Assembly (NCBI GenBank): GCA_022496205.1
Contig: WTXD01000134.1
Span: 1-33,094, forward strand
Source: Gloeopeniophorella convolvens
Lineage: Eukaryota; Basidiomycota; Agaricomycetes; Russulales
Direction of reading: 5' to 3'
DNA length: 33,094 bases
Numbering within the stretch: position 1 is the stretch's first letter; every line of letters begins with the position of its first letter. Under the pieces are notes generated by a model. The model worked only from the letters and a program-made list of their open reading frames with translations, ran no database searches and was not told the DNA's origin. Shown here piece by piece: positions 1 to 9,597 of the stretch. Position numbers and translations under genes: made by a program.

Positions 1-144
1 CCTGATATGACCTATCAGCACCTGATCAGGCACTGTGTTGTTTCTCTGGCACTGCTGAAAAGCCTCCATGAGTCTCCCAGCAATGATGAGCAATTTCTGC
101 TTATTGGAGGAGAGGGCTGTGAATTGATCGAGGATGGAAGACAT
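1..144 (-). CDS. Gene C, partial N-terminus of an unknown protein, runs off the window edge
   Basis: Reading the minus strand from the ATG at 144-142 gives 48 uninterrupted codons to the window edge, beginning MSSILDQFTALSSNKQKLL and continuing as a helix-like, Leu/Gln/Arg-rich segment. The composition is protein-like, unlike the overlapping longer frame. I do not recognise the family. It is divergent from gene A (start 753), so the roughly 600 bp between them, which holds heat-shock-element arrays and CGG-W-CCG motifs, would be a shared promoter. The product could be a third component of the A-B module. A homologue in the R unit would lie beyond 33094, so this cannot be checked here. The start is chosen because it is the first ATG of the frame and is followed by open sequence; an upstream exon is possible. 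Confidence 0.5.
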   Translation of the reverse strand, partial: MSSILDQFTALSSNKQKLLIIAGRLMEAFQQCQRNNTVPDQVLIGHIR

Positions 145-312
145 AGTTGATTGCTAGAGTGTTGGGGACGAAGTCTGAATGTGCTGAAGGCACAAGGGAA
201 CTGCTCAGAGGCGGGAGAATGCCCCAGACCGGTCCGGGCACCGTTCGGTCCGGTATTCTGCCCACAGCGACCAAACATGGCCTTGAATGATGTCACCAAT
301 GGTTTTCAATGT

Positions 313-340
313 TTCCAGAACATTCTAGAATATTATCGAA
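313..340. promoter_or_regulatory. Heat-shock element array (proximal to gene C)
   Basis: Alternating TTC and GAA triplets occur every 5 bp: TTC 313-315, GAA 318-320, TTC 323-325, GAA 328-330, an imperfect TTA 333-335, then GAA 338-340. Five of six units match the nGAAn consensus bound by heat-shock factor (HSF) trimers. The pattern is seen directly; HSF binding is inferred. Confidence 0.6.
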
Positions 341-520
341 CTCAAGGGAGCACTTGTCATACAGAGAACAAGGCATGATGTTATTTAGAAGCCTGAGAAG
401 CATGAGCTGAGTCATGTGATCAAAGAAGCATAGGACCAGGCTGGGCTAGCAGGGCCCGGTCCCAAGTGTTTACATGATAGATCACATGGATATCAATTGT
501 CATCAAAGTGTTCCACTGCT

Positions 521-548
521 TTCTGGAAGTTTCTAGAATGTTCTAGAA
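521..548. promoter_or_regulatory. Perfect six-unit heat-shock element upstream of gene A
   Basis: Six alternating units run without a mismatch: TTC 521, GAA 526, TTC 531, GAA 536, TTC 541 and GAA 546, each spaced exactly 5 bp. This equals two full HSF trimer sites. It lies about 205 bp upstream of the gene A start. The R unit has a comparable array about 280 bp upstream of its own gene A start, which argues that the site is conserved rather than accidental. Confidence 0.7.
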
Positions 549-752
549 ACAGATGGAAGATATGTTATGTGTGAGAACTCTATCGGCTCGCCTCTGAGGT
601 CTAGCCAATTACTAGATGTCCGGGCCGGTCATTTTGATCCTACAGATTGGTCAGATGCTTATCTGATCAAGGGGTCGACTGGCCCGGTTATTCTCAATGT
701 CCAGAGCGACTCAGAGCATCCCATAGACTTCCTTACCACCTAGCAGCTCCCT

Positions 753-1634
753 ATGGCCCCCACCAAGTCCAAGGCCAAGACCGGCACCAGCTCCTCTGCC
801 CCAGAGACCCCTGAGGTCTCTGATACCCCTTCTCAGGCCTCCAAGGTCAAGCAGGTGGCAAAGCAGGATGCTAGGAGGCCTGCAACACCTCAGAGTGCCC
901 AGGGCACTGCAAAAAGTTCATCTCAACTATCTCTACTCACTCATATATTTACCCACAGTTAGAGAGCAAACCAGTGGGATCTGCAGAGATGCCACCTCCC
1001 CCTCCTCCTCTGAGATCACAGAGGAATTCCCCCAGCTCCCCTCCTACTGAGAGATCAAAGGGAAAGGCCAAGGTACGTCTTACACAGATTCTCATTAACT
1101 CTGAGCTCATAGTATGATCATGAATCTATAGGTTACAGCTCCTATCCTCTCTGGTGAGGATGCTCGCATGGGGTCACCCTCCCCTCCTCCACAGACTGGT
1201 GCAGAGGAAAGTGGCTTTGGTAGTCTGGCCAGATTTGCCACACCAGAAGATGATGAGCCTACTGATCCGGCTAAGAAGAGTCCCAGCCCTTAGGCTTCCA
1301 GCCCAGTGTGTAATTGACCAGTCCGGTCATTTTCAATGTCCTGATCATTCTGGAATCTTTTTAGCCTGCCCCCAAGCGACTCAAGACTGCCACTGGTGCA
1401 CATCCCGTCATCCCTGAGCCTGAGAGCCCTAGCATCACTGGGCCAAGCAGCTCTCAGCCCTACTTTCGCAGTTCAGGCCGCCCTCTCATTATTTCTTCTC
1501 TTCCTGTTATTGATGACATGGATGCAGCTCTGGGGGCTCTGGGGGATGCCAAGGCCACCCTGGATCATGTTTCTATGACTCTTGCTCGTGTGAGGCGCTA
1601 CCTGTTGGACAGGAAGCAAAACTTTGGGGAGTGA
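753..1634 (+). CDS. Gene A (L copy): low-complexity, charged protein with a C-terminal helix; unknown function
   Basis: The start at 753 (MAPTKSKAKTGTSSSAPETP) is preceded by a leader similar to that of the R copy: both read TCCCTATGGCCCCCA around the ATG. Probable exons are 753 to about 915, about 959-1072, 1132 to about 1290, and about 1364-1634, with donors such as GTACGT at 1073 and acceptors such as TTTTAG before 1364. The protein is rich in Ser, Pro, Lys and Glu, then ends in an amphipathic helix (IDDMDAALGALGDAKATL, then a basic end). The R copy (32764 to 31852) has the same plan: MAPK start, Ser/Lys/Glu-rich middle, Asp/Glu tract and C-terminal helix. A TAG in the likely exon 3 frame near 1292 may mean it is broken or that an exon boundary is misplaced. 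It lies about 370 bp upstream of gene B on the same strand. A nuclear, partner-binding role is possible but not shown. Confidence 0.55.
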
Positions 1635-1798
1635 TAGGGACTTGTATATACATGTGTTCCTGTATCTCATCTATGGCCTTACCATTGTACAATGTATTCT
1701 GCGTGTGCATCTTCACTTCCTAACCCATCTAAACTATGTCTACAACATTGAATAATGACACAGCATATGTAGATAGTAGAAAACAGTGATATGTGCCT

Positions 1799-1815
1799 GT
1801 GACCGGACCGGTCAC
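1799..1815. repeat. Perfect 17-bp palindrome GTGACCGG-A-CCGGTCAC
   Basis: The arms 1799-1806 and 1808-1815 are exact reverse complements around a single A. This is the clearest example of the L-unit motif TGAC-CGG-W-CCG-GTCA. It sits about 190 bp upstream of the gene B start, in the A-B spacer. The equivalent spacer of the R unit (31540-31680) carries several copies of the R-type motif. Confidence 0.75.
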
Positions 1816-2007
1816 TGTCTGGGCTGGTCAGTTGGCGGTCCAACCACTGCCTGGTTTAGACATCCTATCTTATCGCAATCAAATGAGCTCTGTTATGAGA
1901 TTGCTCGTATTTGGCCATCGATGTCATGCAATTAATTACAGAAAGCATCTTTCAAGCCTTCCTACATTGTCCTCTAACATTTCCCTCTATCCTTCCACTC
2001 TACAACA

Positions 2008-2634
2008 ATGTCTACTCTCTTTGACAACTCTGTGGAGTTTCAGAACATTGAGAGAAGCAGTGTACCTGCTCTAGATGCCGCATTGGCTCAGAATGTACTC
2101 ACCACACGAGTCGCAGATGATAGCAACTCCAAATATGTGGTCATTGATGAAGATGGTGCTATCCTCATTAAACACCTTGAAGAGTATCATGAAAGTGATG
2201 CAAAGCAACGAGCCATGCTTGTGGATCTTATGCTGGCTGAGCTAGCAGATTTAAGGACAGCTGAGGATGACTTTGACAAGGGAGAGGCTCACAAGGTCTG
2301 TGAAGTATTATCTACAGCTTGTCCATCACTTACCACTCTAGTAGGTTGTCCGCAAGTGGTTTGACAATCGCTCATGCCGTGCTCTGACCTGTTTCATGCA
2401 TTTCACTTGCAAGTGGTCGGCCTGCAATGTGTTCTATCAAGAGAATCGTGGAGAAATCCTTGTTCTCACTGGCTAAAGATCCAATGCACCTGCTGGCACT
2501 CCTGCTTTCTTTGGTGCTCTGTAGCTGGCCACCAGCGAGCTTATGACTCGAGTAACAGAGGATCAAATGATTGAGCTTCAATCTACAGCCATGGAATGGT
2601 CTGAGACAGGCCCACCTCCGGAGATAAGGGCCCG
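2008..2634 (+). pseudogene. Gene B (L copy), 5' part: decayed member of an agaricomycete transposon-associated protein family
   Basis: Exon 1 (2008-2295, start MSTLFDNSVEF) aligns with the R copy through the stretch DDFDKGEAHK (R: DDFDKGEART). A short intron (2296 to about 2345) precedes exon 2 (to 2634), matching R at VRKWFDN, the FY-QEN motif and the PPPEI end. Exon 2 carries two in-frame stops: TAA 2474-2476 and TAG 2522-2524. The R copy has a Gln codon (CAG) at the TAG site and lies close to one at the TAA site. Four Arg of the R copy are Cys here and one is His. All look like C-to-T (or G-to-A) changes. The donor GTAAGT at 2635 opens the intron that now holds about 11 kb of inserted transposons before the next exon at 13622. 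The family, with a WSARNVFYQEN-like block and a later RDFQEQL block, is familiar from agaricomycete genomes but has no function known to me. Confidence 0.7.
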
Positions 2635-2694
2635 GTAAGTGACTTTTATTATAATCGGTCCGGTATTATGACACTTCTGACCGGTTCTGTCATG

Positions 2695-2699
2695 CTATC
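2695..2699. repeat. 5-bp target-site duplication CTATC, left copy
   Basis: CTATC is immediately followed by TGTGGCGG at 2700. The identical CTATC lies at 13614-13618 immediately after TGACA. A 5-bp duplication around a TG...CA body is the signature of LTR retroelement integration. Confidence 0.7.
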
Positions 2700-3105
2700 T
2701 GTGGCGGGAGCTCCAACTCCGCACAACACTAGTACGGTCAAAGGAAGGTTGTTTTGAGACAACCAGCGAGGCGTTCGCGCAGAGCTGAAGTCTTGCGCCA
2801 ACCAACTGTCCAGGAGCGGTGTTGCAACTTGGAGGCCTTTGTGCAAGGTCTCGCAATGAGTCAAGACTGTAGACAAGCTGGTCCTCAAGATTAGAACTGT
2901 AGTACTACTACAGAGAGGCTGTTGGCACTCTTACCTGGTCCTCAAGAGGAAAGTCTGAGGACCTAAGTGCGCAACTACATAGGTTTATATACTACTAGAG
3001 GAGCGCTTACAAAGCGACTCCGCAGCTGCTGACTGAGCCACTTGGTGCTGACTGATGCACCTTACTCACGCTCGCTAAGCCAGTTTCCCACACTACGTCA
3101 TGCTC

Positions 3106-3112
3106 ACTCAGC
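3106..3112. repeat. 7-bp target-site duplication ACTCAGC, left copy
   Basis: It directly abuts the left terminal inverted repeat at 3113. An identical ACTCAGC at 13326-13332 abuts the right terminal repeat. Confidence 0.75.
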
Positions 3113-3146
3113 CCCAGTGAGAATCCCGCGGAATCGAAATGACGCC
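3113..3146 (+). repeat. Left terminal inverted repeat of the Plavaka element
   Basis: It begins CCCAGTGAGAATCCCG and is followed by GAAT-CGAAA. The reverse complement of 13292-13325 begins CCCAGTCAAAAACCCG and is followed by GAAT-TGAAA. Short GAATC/GATTC motifs follow over several hundred bases. Confidence 0.75.
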
Positions 3147-3802
3147 AAATGTATCACTTCATTTCGATTCAAATGTTTGGTCTATGTTCATTTGAATGAA
3201 TCATCTTGTGCCACATCTGCGTCGCGCGTCTGAATGTGTTGGAATCCCAATGAATACAATTGGATTGCCAATGTATGTGAATGCATCTAATTGAATCCTA
3301 GCTGCTGTCCGCGTCCTCGTGCCCACCCATCGCCCCCGATTCAATACAATTCCTTCCAATCCCATCCGATTCCACAGGCTCCATCGCTTGCCGGTTCGAT
3401 TCATTTTGATCCTTTCTTGCTGGCTCTTCCGATACTTGCAATTACACGTGCGCATTCGAATCCGAGGCCAGGCTTGTGAAATTTCTCTAAGTCGTAGCGT
3501 TGTTGGATTTCTTCGCGTCGGCCGATATCTGCTTCCACTCCTAGTTGGACTATCAGTACATGTTCTAGGGAGCATGGAGACACGTACCTCGAGTGTCGCT
3601 TTATCGAGTTCGTTCCAGGCCTTTGCAACTTTATCGCACGGCTGGGGGCCGTACGTTTTGATGTACCAGGTGGCATACAAGTTCCTATGTTGTGCTGAGC
3701 GACGCACCACGTAGAGTGAATGCAGGCACGGACGTACTGTGGTGTCTTGCTGTTCTTGTTCGGGCGCATCATGGAGGATCCTCCCGCCTTGCCTTTCCCC
3801 TT

Positions 3803-5557
3803 CTAGGTAGCCCCAGGCGTGGTTGCTTCACTGCTGCTGGGCGTTGATGATGCCGGCGGTGCCATCTGAGCTCCGCGTTGCTTCGAAGCGGGGCTCATTA
3901 TGGTAGGCAACGCTGCAAACAAACCATTAGCTGCTGAGTGAGGCAGGAGCGGGAGGCACGTACCGGGAACAGGTGCCGCGACGCGGTCCTCTGGTTGCAA
4001 GACGGAGGGAGGAGGCACTCGGTGGGCCACGATCGCGCTGAAGCATATATAAGCGTGTGGGGTCATGGAGGTGCTAGGAGACGTACAGTGGGCTGGGCTG
4101 TGTTGCAGTCTAAACCAGAAAATATCGGTCAGCGTGATGACCGCAATAAAAGAAAACCTTAAGTTTACCTTGGTCTGCTCACGGCGCGTGGGCTCTTGAG
4201 GTAGAGTGGCTGGGACAGTGGGTGTTGTCTGGTCAATGACAATCCTGGGGCGCACCCTCGCGATGGCTGGAGGGCATGCTGGGTCGGGTGCGGGTGTCTG
4301 AGGCTCGGACGTGTTAGCAACAGCAGGGTCGTTGGTATTGCCGATGGGGGTCGGCGAGCGCGTGCGTTTTGCAGGGACAAGCGACTGAGCACGCTCGTTT
4401 TTTTGTTTTGCTATCTTGTGCTTGACCATCTAGTTTACCTTTGACGTTGTTCTTGTACCAATGGGAATAGTCTATATGCGCTATCGCATCGCATTCGTAG
4501 TGCCGGGCGCATAGGCGGAGGAAGGGGAACTCATCTTCCATTAGAGCATAGAACTGCTTCTTGTATTTTTCATCAACAGAGTTCCACGGCGACTGCACAT
4601 ACCCCGCGCGGGCCCATCGCATCCAGATGTCCTTGGCAGACTTGCGAAACTCCCTGACTACGTCACAGGAGACCATGTTGCCATTGCTCTCTTGAAAAAA
4701 CCAGAACGTGACGTTCTCGCCTTCAGCAGATTGCCCAGGCCCTCGTGGCGCATCATCGGCGGTTGGAAACTTGTTCTGCTTGTGGGGTTTTCTGGCATTG
4801 AGTTCATCACCCTTGTGCCAATACTTGACGTTCTCGTACTTGTTCTTGTCGAGGGTGATGATAGGTGGGGCAGGGAGAACATCAGCGCTGGCTTGGGTGC
4901 TGGGGGTGCCGACTTTCTCAATCAATTTATCGTGGGCGCCCCTGGGAAAGTGATGAGTTTAGAGTAGCCCGGAGAACGTGCACTCACTGAAGGACCTTGA
5001 GCGATGCAGCGCTTTCAAGGTATTTTGAAAAGAGATCCCTGTGTGCCTCGTTTCCAGCACCCATCAGGTCCTCGTGCGTTGCATGTTGTAAGATGTGGCG
5101 CGCGTCCTCAATTTCGTTGTCAGAGTGCGCATATATAGCCCAGAGGTACCCAGATACTTGCCTGAGAGAAGAGTTCTTGAGGGCTTTGAAGGGGCGTGAG
5201 AGACGCTGAGCGAGTGGCTGTTCCGATAGAGTGCTGATCAATAGGTGACCCAAGAGAGAAACCAGTGGCTGCATGTGCCGAGGAGTAGGAACGTGTAGAA
5301 GAACGGAGCCGCTCAAGAGATTGGTCCCTAGAAGATTCCAGAGATCTCGACCCAAGACCACCAAGAGAGCACGAGGACCTGAGACCTAGAGAGTTGCCAA
5401 GACGAAGCTGGTGATAATTTTCCAGATCCAGTGGGGTTGCAAGTAACTCGCTGAACGAGTCCGCCGGAGAGCCAGAGGATCCCGAGCCAAGAGAGGGAGA
5501 GTCAAGAGAGTGCGTGTCCGTGGATAGAGCCAGGAAGGACGCTTTTGAAAAAGACAT
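3803..5557 (-). CDS. Plavaka cargo gene 1: multi-exon hypothetical protein
   Basis: The protein starts at 5557 (MSFSKASFLALSTDTHSLD), a Ser-rich N-terminus, then a helical block (SLRQVSGYLWAIYAHSDN near 5165) in another frame, so a frameshift or unannotated intron lies around 5190-5300. An intron at about 4946-4983 joins ...LKVL to QGAHDKLIEKVG in phase. The middle has a Trp-rich block (NVTFWFFQES and IWMRWARAGYVQSPW) and ends with a Pro/Ser/Thr-rich tail and TAG at 3805-3803. A frame change falls in an A-run near 4405, so an indel is likely. Introns near 4085-4168 and 3912-3960 have normal GT/AG ends. I do not recognise a domain; similar proteins seem common in Ceratobasidiaceae-like genomes (memory, not checked). 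It is divergent from the gene starting at 5764, with a 206-bp shared promoter. Confidence 0.5.
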
Positions 5558-5763
5558 GGTTCAAGAAAAAAACCAGGGTATTGCAAGAGTCCCAGAAAAA
5601 ACGGGGGGTGCGAGAGAGGGGAGAGGGCATGGTGGAGGGGGGAGAAAAGAAGCGCCTGGCAGACTCGCACGACTTTGCGAATTCGAGACGCGTCATGCTC
5701 ACGTGGTTCGTCGCGCTACCCTCCTCCATATCGTACTCTGCTGAACTACACGCAAACGCATAT
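5558..5763. promoter_or_regulatory. Short bidirectional promoter between the two cargo genes
   Basis: The 206 bp lie between divergent starts (5557 minus, 5764 plus) and include a purine-rich tract (5570-5660, AG-rich on plus). TATATA overlaps the plus start at 5759-5765. Shared regulation of the two cargo genes is inferred only from spacing. Confidence 0.35.
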
Positions 5764-6714
5764 ATGCCGGCTACGCAAAGTGATCAGGGAGATACTCACC
5801 GAGCCGGCTCATCACCTCCCTCAGGCACCCCCATCATGCTCCTGGAAGACACTGGCAGCGCGGCAGGATCGGATTCCGAGGTCCCATCCTGGCTGCCTGA
5901 ATGCGGAAACGCTACAATTCACACTGCCGCACTAGCTCTGGTTCCATCAGAGACAGTTGTCCAACTCACAGGGGAAGATGCGGTCAGCGTGACAGAGTCC
6001 GATTCGCAGGCGCTATCCTGGGTTTCGGAGGCTGCACCTTGCATTGTCCCAGGCCACACGAAAGCTCTTGATCTCAGCGACACACGCGCAACACCAGCTC
6101 GATACTCTCTTGACTCACCTCCACGCACTCCAGTGACTCGAAGAACTGTCTCTGCTCCGGACTGGCTGTTCTCTAGCCCCAGTCCTATCGCCCCAGCGCA
6201 GCTTTCCTCACCTCCTGCGCCCCATGATCGTACTGTGTTTCCATCACCTCTTGGCCATACATCCTCTCCAATCAAGCACTCTGTCGATGAAAACGACCTA
6301 TCACATCCTCTCTATACAGGTGCCCAAGTGCCGTCGTGGTACTGCGAATCTACAGTTGCACCTAACCCTTGCTGCCGTGGTTCTGAGGTCGGAGTTCTTG
6401 CCGAGATCGGAGTCTCCGCTGAAGAGAATGTCGCCTGTGCACAAACATCAGCCGCAGGAGCGCAAGGTAATGGGCCTGAGAACACTGTGCTGAAACAAAA
6501 GGGCGAGGATGAGCGCGTGGACGCGTACAATCGTGGGTACCACAAGGGGTACAGGAGAGGCTATCAAGAGGGGTATACCCGTGCCTTTGATGAAGTTGGT
6601 ACCACCTTCCAAGAGATATGGGACACCGACAGCTTAAGATACAATTCGGAGGGCGACGTTGTAAGCGCTCTGTTGTCCTCAAGGCCCTATCTGACTGCCA
6701 CAATGTTGCAGTAG
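5764..6714 (+). CDS. Plavaka cargo gene 2: 317-aa hypothetical protein with a GY-repeat helix
   Basis: A single open frame runs from the ATG at 5764 (MPATQSDQGDTHRAGSS) to TAG at 6712-6714. The frame is also open upstream to 5545, but that part is a translated purine tract and is unlikely to be coding. Residues 1-240 are Ser/Pro/Ala-rich, with a repeated pattern near residues 33-40, 80-90 and 190 (SEVPSWLPE, SQALSWVSE and AQVPSWYCE): a degenerate internal repeat of the form (S/A)-Q/E-(V/A)-(P/L)-SW. Near residues 256-277 comes NRGYHKGYRRGYQEGYTRAF, a four-residue GY repeat likely to form a basic amphipathic helix. No known domain is recognised. Being intact inside an element with a dead transposase makes it notable. 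Confidence 0.55.
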   Translation: MPATQSDQGDTHRAGSSPPSGTPIMLLEDTGSAAGSDSEVPSWLPECGNATIHTAALALVPSETVVQLTGEDAVSVTESDSQALSWVSEAAPCIVPGHTKALDLSDTRATPARYSLDSPPRTPVTRRTVSAPDWLFSSPSPIAPAQLSSPPAPHDRTVFPSPLGHTSSPIKHSVDENDLSHPLYTGAQVPSWYCESTVAPNPCCRGSEVGVLAEIGVSAEENVACAQTSAAGAQGNGPENTVLKQKGEDERVDAYNRGYHKGYRRGYQEGYTRAFDEVGTTFQEIWDTDSLRYNSEGDVVSALLSSRPYLTATMLQ

Positions 6715-7107
6715 CACGCCGGGCGCCGTCTGTACACGCTAGCAAGATTCCCGATTCCCACTGTAAAATATGCCCCACCCATACCTAGTAATATGATGAA
6801 AAATGTATTGTATGGTGCTAGGGAGTTGCTCGTTGCCCTTGGGAGTCCGAGAGCTGGGCAAGAAATGCTAAGTCGATTGGTCACGTGACTGACTCTGGTT
6901 GCATGGCAGCGCTGCCGGACCTCTCTCATAACCCCCTCCCACCGTCTACGACGCTACGTAGAGTTTGCACAGTGCAGGCGGCGCTGCAGGACCTTGCCAA
7001 GGACCCGCGCGACACTCACACACAAACGATACAGAATGTTGTAGGTCAAAGTAGGCCCTTTATCAGCGCGGTGCTCTTCTCTCCTACTCCTACCCTCGCC
7101 ATCCACA
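6715..7107. other. Intergenic spacer inside the Plavaka element
   Basis: No convincing coding sequence is seen. A CACGTG E-box lies near 6881 (GGTCACGTGACTGAC). The region may be the former upstream region of the captured EST1-like gene. Confidence 0.3.
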
Positions 7108-9424
7108 ATGCACCTCGACCTGCCCGAACTGCACCAAGAACGGCACAGGGACAGGGACTCCGTGCCCGTAGTTACTGACTCTGCTGAGAAGATGGTCGCT
7201 GTTAAGTGGAAGGAGGCCAGGTGCGTATCTCCCACCACCAACGCCCGCTTGCACACCAACCGATGTCCCATCCCTGCCAGTTAGTCTCGCACAAAGGACC
7301 GCTCTGAATGCCCCACCCTCCCCGCCTTGTAGGGGCCACCCTCGTCCTCCCCCAAAGGCTCCCCGCGTCTGCACAGGTGCCCCATGTTCGCATAGACGGC
7401 ACCGAGCCAGACCCGGGCAAGTTCTCCCGTGTCCTCAACATCTCTCCATCCCAACAACCCGTCCACGCTCATGCCCATGCCACATCCGCAAAGCACGCCT
7501 CGAAGCTCTTTAACCCCAACACCAACCCCGTCCCCATGCGCCGCACAGCCGAGCCCGAGGCCATGTCCGACTCTGCCGGAAGCTCGCACCCCCCTCAAGC
7601 CCCCGCAGAGTCCTCGCGCCAGTGCGACGCGTCCCAGCCCCGCCAGCTCTTTGACCACCGAAAGCAAGACCCGGTCTCCTTCTCCGTAGCGCAGGCGTGG
7701 AAGCCCGTCTCCACGCCTAAATCGCCCGGCGACTACACACCTGCGTCCTCTACGCCCTCGTATGCGCACTCCATCATTTCTACTGTTCATCCACACTCAC
7801 TCCATTTTCTAGCTTGGCCGATGGGAGCGCCATTGTCCCGCGCAAGTCGAGCACCGCTGGACGGCTGGGACCAGTTCCTGGCATTGGGAAACCATGTCAC
7901 GTGGTGCCACGTGGCACATTCCGTTGACTGTACATATATCCGCGGGCCTCTTCCCTCCCAGTCACTGCGCCCCCGTCGTCGCCTAGCCCCATCTTTCCTC
8001 ACGCAGCGGGGTGCATCTGGATTTTTTTTTCTTCTTCTTCACCCACCGTGCCCCCATCGACCAAGAGCGAGACCGCCCGAGCGGTGGGGTGCACGGGTTG
8101 GTCCTTATTTTTCTCTATACCTCAGCCCACCAACGCCAGCCTCCAATGACTCTCGACCAAGACGCGAGCCTAGCGTGAGCGGGGGTCATTGCGATGTTCT
8201 GTGCGTAGGCGTGGCCAGAGTGTGCTTGAATTCCGCTCCCCTCCCGCTCGGGCGTCGCCTTCTCTGTCACGGCGCCGAATCCTCTCTCCGGACTGACCCC
8301 GCAACCCGTGCCACCCGCCAAAACATCCTAGGACCTCGCGGTCTTGTGCCCGGGTTTCTGTGGGATGAAGAGCACGCCGGTGCACCAGCTGGGGACTCAC
8401 GCGCAAGACCCTACCGCAGGCGCACGTTCTGTTGACGCGAATGGTGGTGGGCACCACCAGTCAACAAGAAGGGCATTTGTGAGTGAGCTTAGCACTGTCC
8501 GATGCTGCTCTCTTACCCTAGCCAAGCAACAGCGCCTGGGCCCCGTCCGCCGCTATCATCATACCACGTCACCCCGCCTCAGGCCGGGCACGCGCTCCCC
8601 ACTGGCTCCCTCCATGCGACCCCAGCGCCGTCATTGTTCTGGGAACACAAGCAGCCCCGCGAAGAATCGAAGAGCACCTTCTCAACACAGCTCAAAAGGC
8701 TGTACCGTGACATTTCGGCCCTTGAGACCAAGATCCTCACGAATCCCGGCGAGCCCGCGGACGATAGCCGCATCGTCATCAAGGGAGGCTCGGTAACCGG
8801 TAGCGAGGATGTGGAAAAGGCACACTGGAAGAAAGCGATTGAGGATCATAAAATGTAATGTTGTTTTGATTTCCTTTGGTCGCAGTGACTGAATGTGATT
8901 ACAGGCTTGCAGATATGATGCTCAACCTACTGGAGATCTCACAAGCGCCCGGAGTACCTGTTTCGCTGTGCAACATACCCGAGAAATACAACATCATCAC
9001 CCGCCTCTGGACGAATGGCTTCCACAGGCTGCTCGAGAACCTCCACCGATCCTCGCTCGGCTCCAAGATCGCCATGGAGCACCTGCAGGAATTCATTTAC
9101 TACGCATACACGTTCTACACCGCCTTACTCAAAAGGGAGCCACTCCTTGGTTTCTGATCTGGCTGGCTTGAGGCTCAAGGCAACCTCGCGCGGTACTGTA
9201 TGGCCATCGCTGCCATGATCCCCGCCCCGGCGCAGCCCTCGTCTACACTGACTGTGGCTGCCATCAACAGCGCGCTGCACGCGTCGCCCGTTGGCTCGAA
9301 CGCGTCGCCCATGGGCGGCAGCAATATCAACAGCGAGAAGCTCCCCGGCCGTGGCGACTCGCAAAGCCCTAGCGTGGGCATCGTTGCCGCACAGCTGATG
9401 GTGCTCGAGCCAGAGGAGCGGTAA
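7108..9424 (+). pseudogene. Captured EST1/SMG-family gene fragment, broken
   Basis: The 3' part is clear: SLFWEHKQPREESKSTF, then TQLKRLYRDISALETKI (about 8625-8745). An intron at 8855-8904 splices in phase to DHKM-LADMMLNLLEI, followed by NIPEKYNIITRLWTNGFHRL, FIYYAYTFYTALL and SGWLEAQGNLARYCMAIAAM, ending at 9424. These blocks match my memory of the N-terminal region of basidiomycete EST1/SMG5-7-like proteins, which act in nonsense-mediated decay or telomere maintenance. An in-frame TGA (9155-9157) interrupts it where the family has Arg before GWLEA, and the RYC that follows is RYR in the family. Both fit CG-to-TG change. Upstream, 7440-7800 (HASKLFNPNTNPVPMRR, FDHRKQDPVSFSV) fits the N-terminus. 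Between 7830 and 8490 the frame is lost and a TATA-like CATATATCC occurs near 7932. The fragment lacks the second half of the protein. The family call is from memory and needs a search. Confidence 0.6.
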
Positions 9425-9597
9425 AAAAGGCAGTTGTATGGCCGGTGCCCCGAGGGCGAGGAAGCGTCTGGGCTGTACCACCCTAGCTATAGCAGGTAGC
9501 GCGCAATATATCTAGATGTAGTACTCTCTGAGCTACAGGTACAAAGTACATTTGCGCTTACTGTCCAAGTAACGATGCCGCACCTCTATGCGTGCCT

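Larger units (their letters stand above)
145..752. promoter_or_regulatory. Probable bidirectional promoter between genes C and A
   Basis: This 600-bp gap separates divergent starts (144 minus, 753 plus). It contains two heat-shock-element arrays (313-340 and 521-548) and several CGG-W-CCG type motifs (227-237, 245-257, 618-630, 677-692). Two of these motifs are followed by similar text (CATTTTGATCC or TATTCTCAATGTCC), which also recurs in a gene A intron at 1316-1341, so a short unit has been multiplied. No convincing TATA box is visible. Promoter function is inferred from layout. Confidence 0.5.

Noticed and set aside
3201..3772. Overlapping open frames on both strands (for example 3710 to 3201 minus, 3319-3714 plus)
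   Set aside because: They lie in the subterminal GATTC-rich region of the Plavaka element, have biased composition and show no family resemblance.
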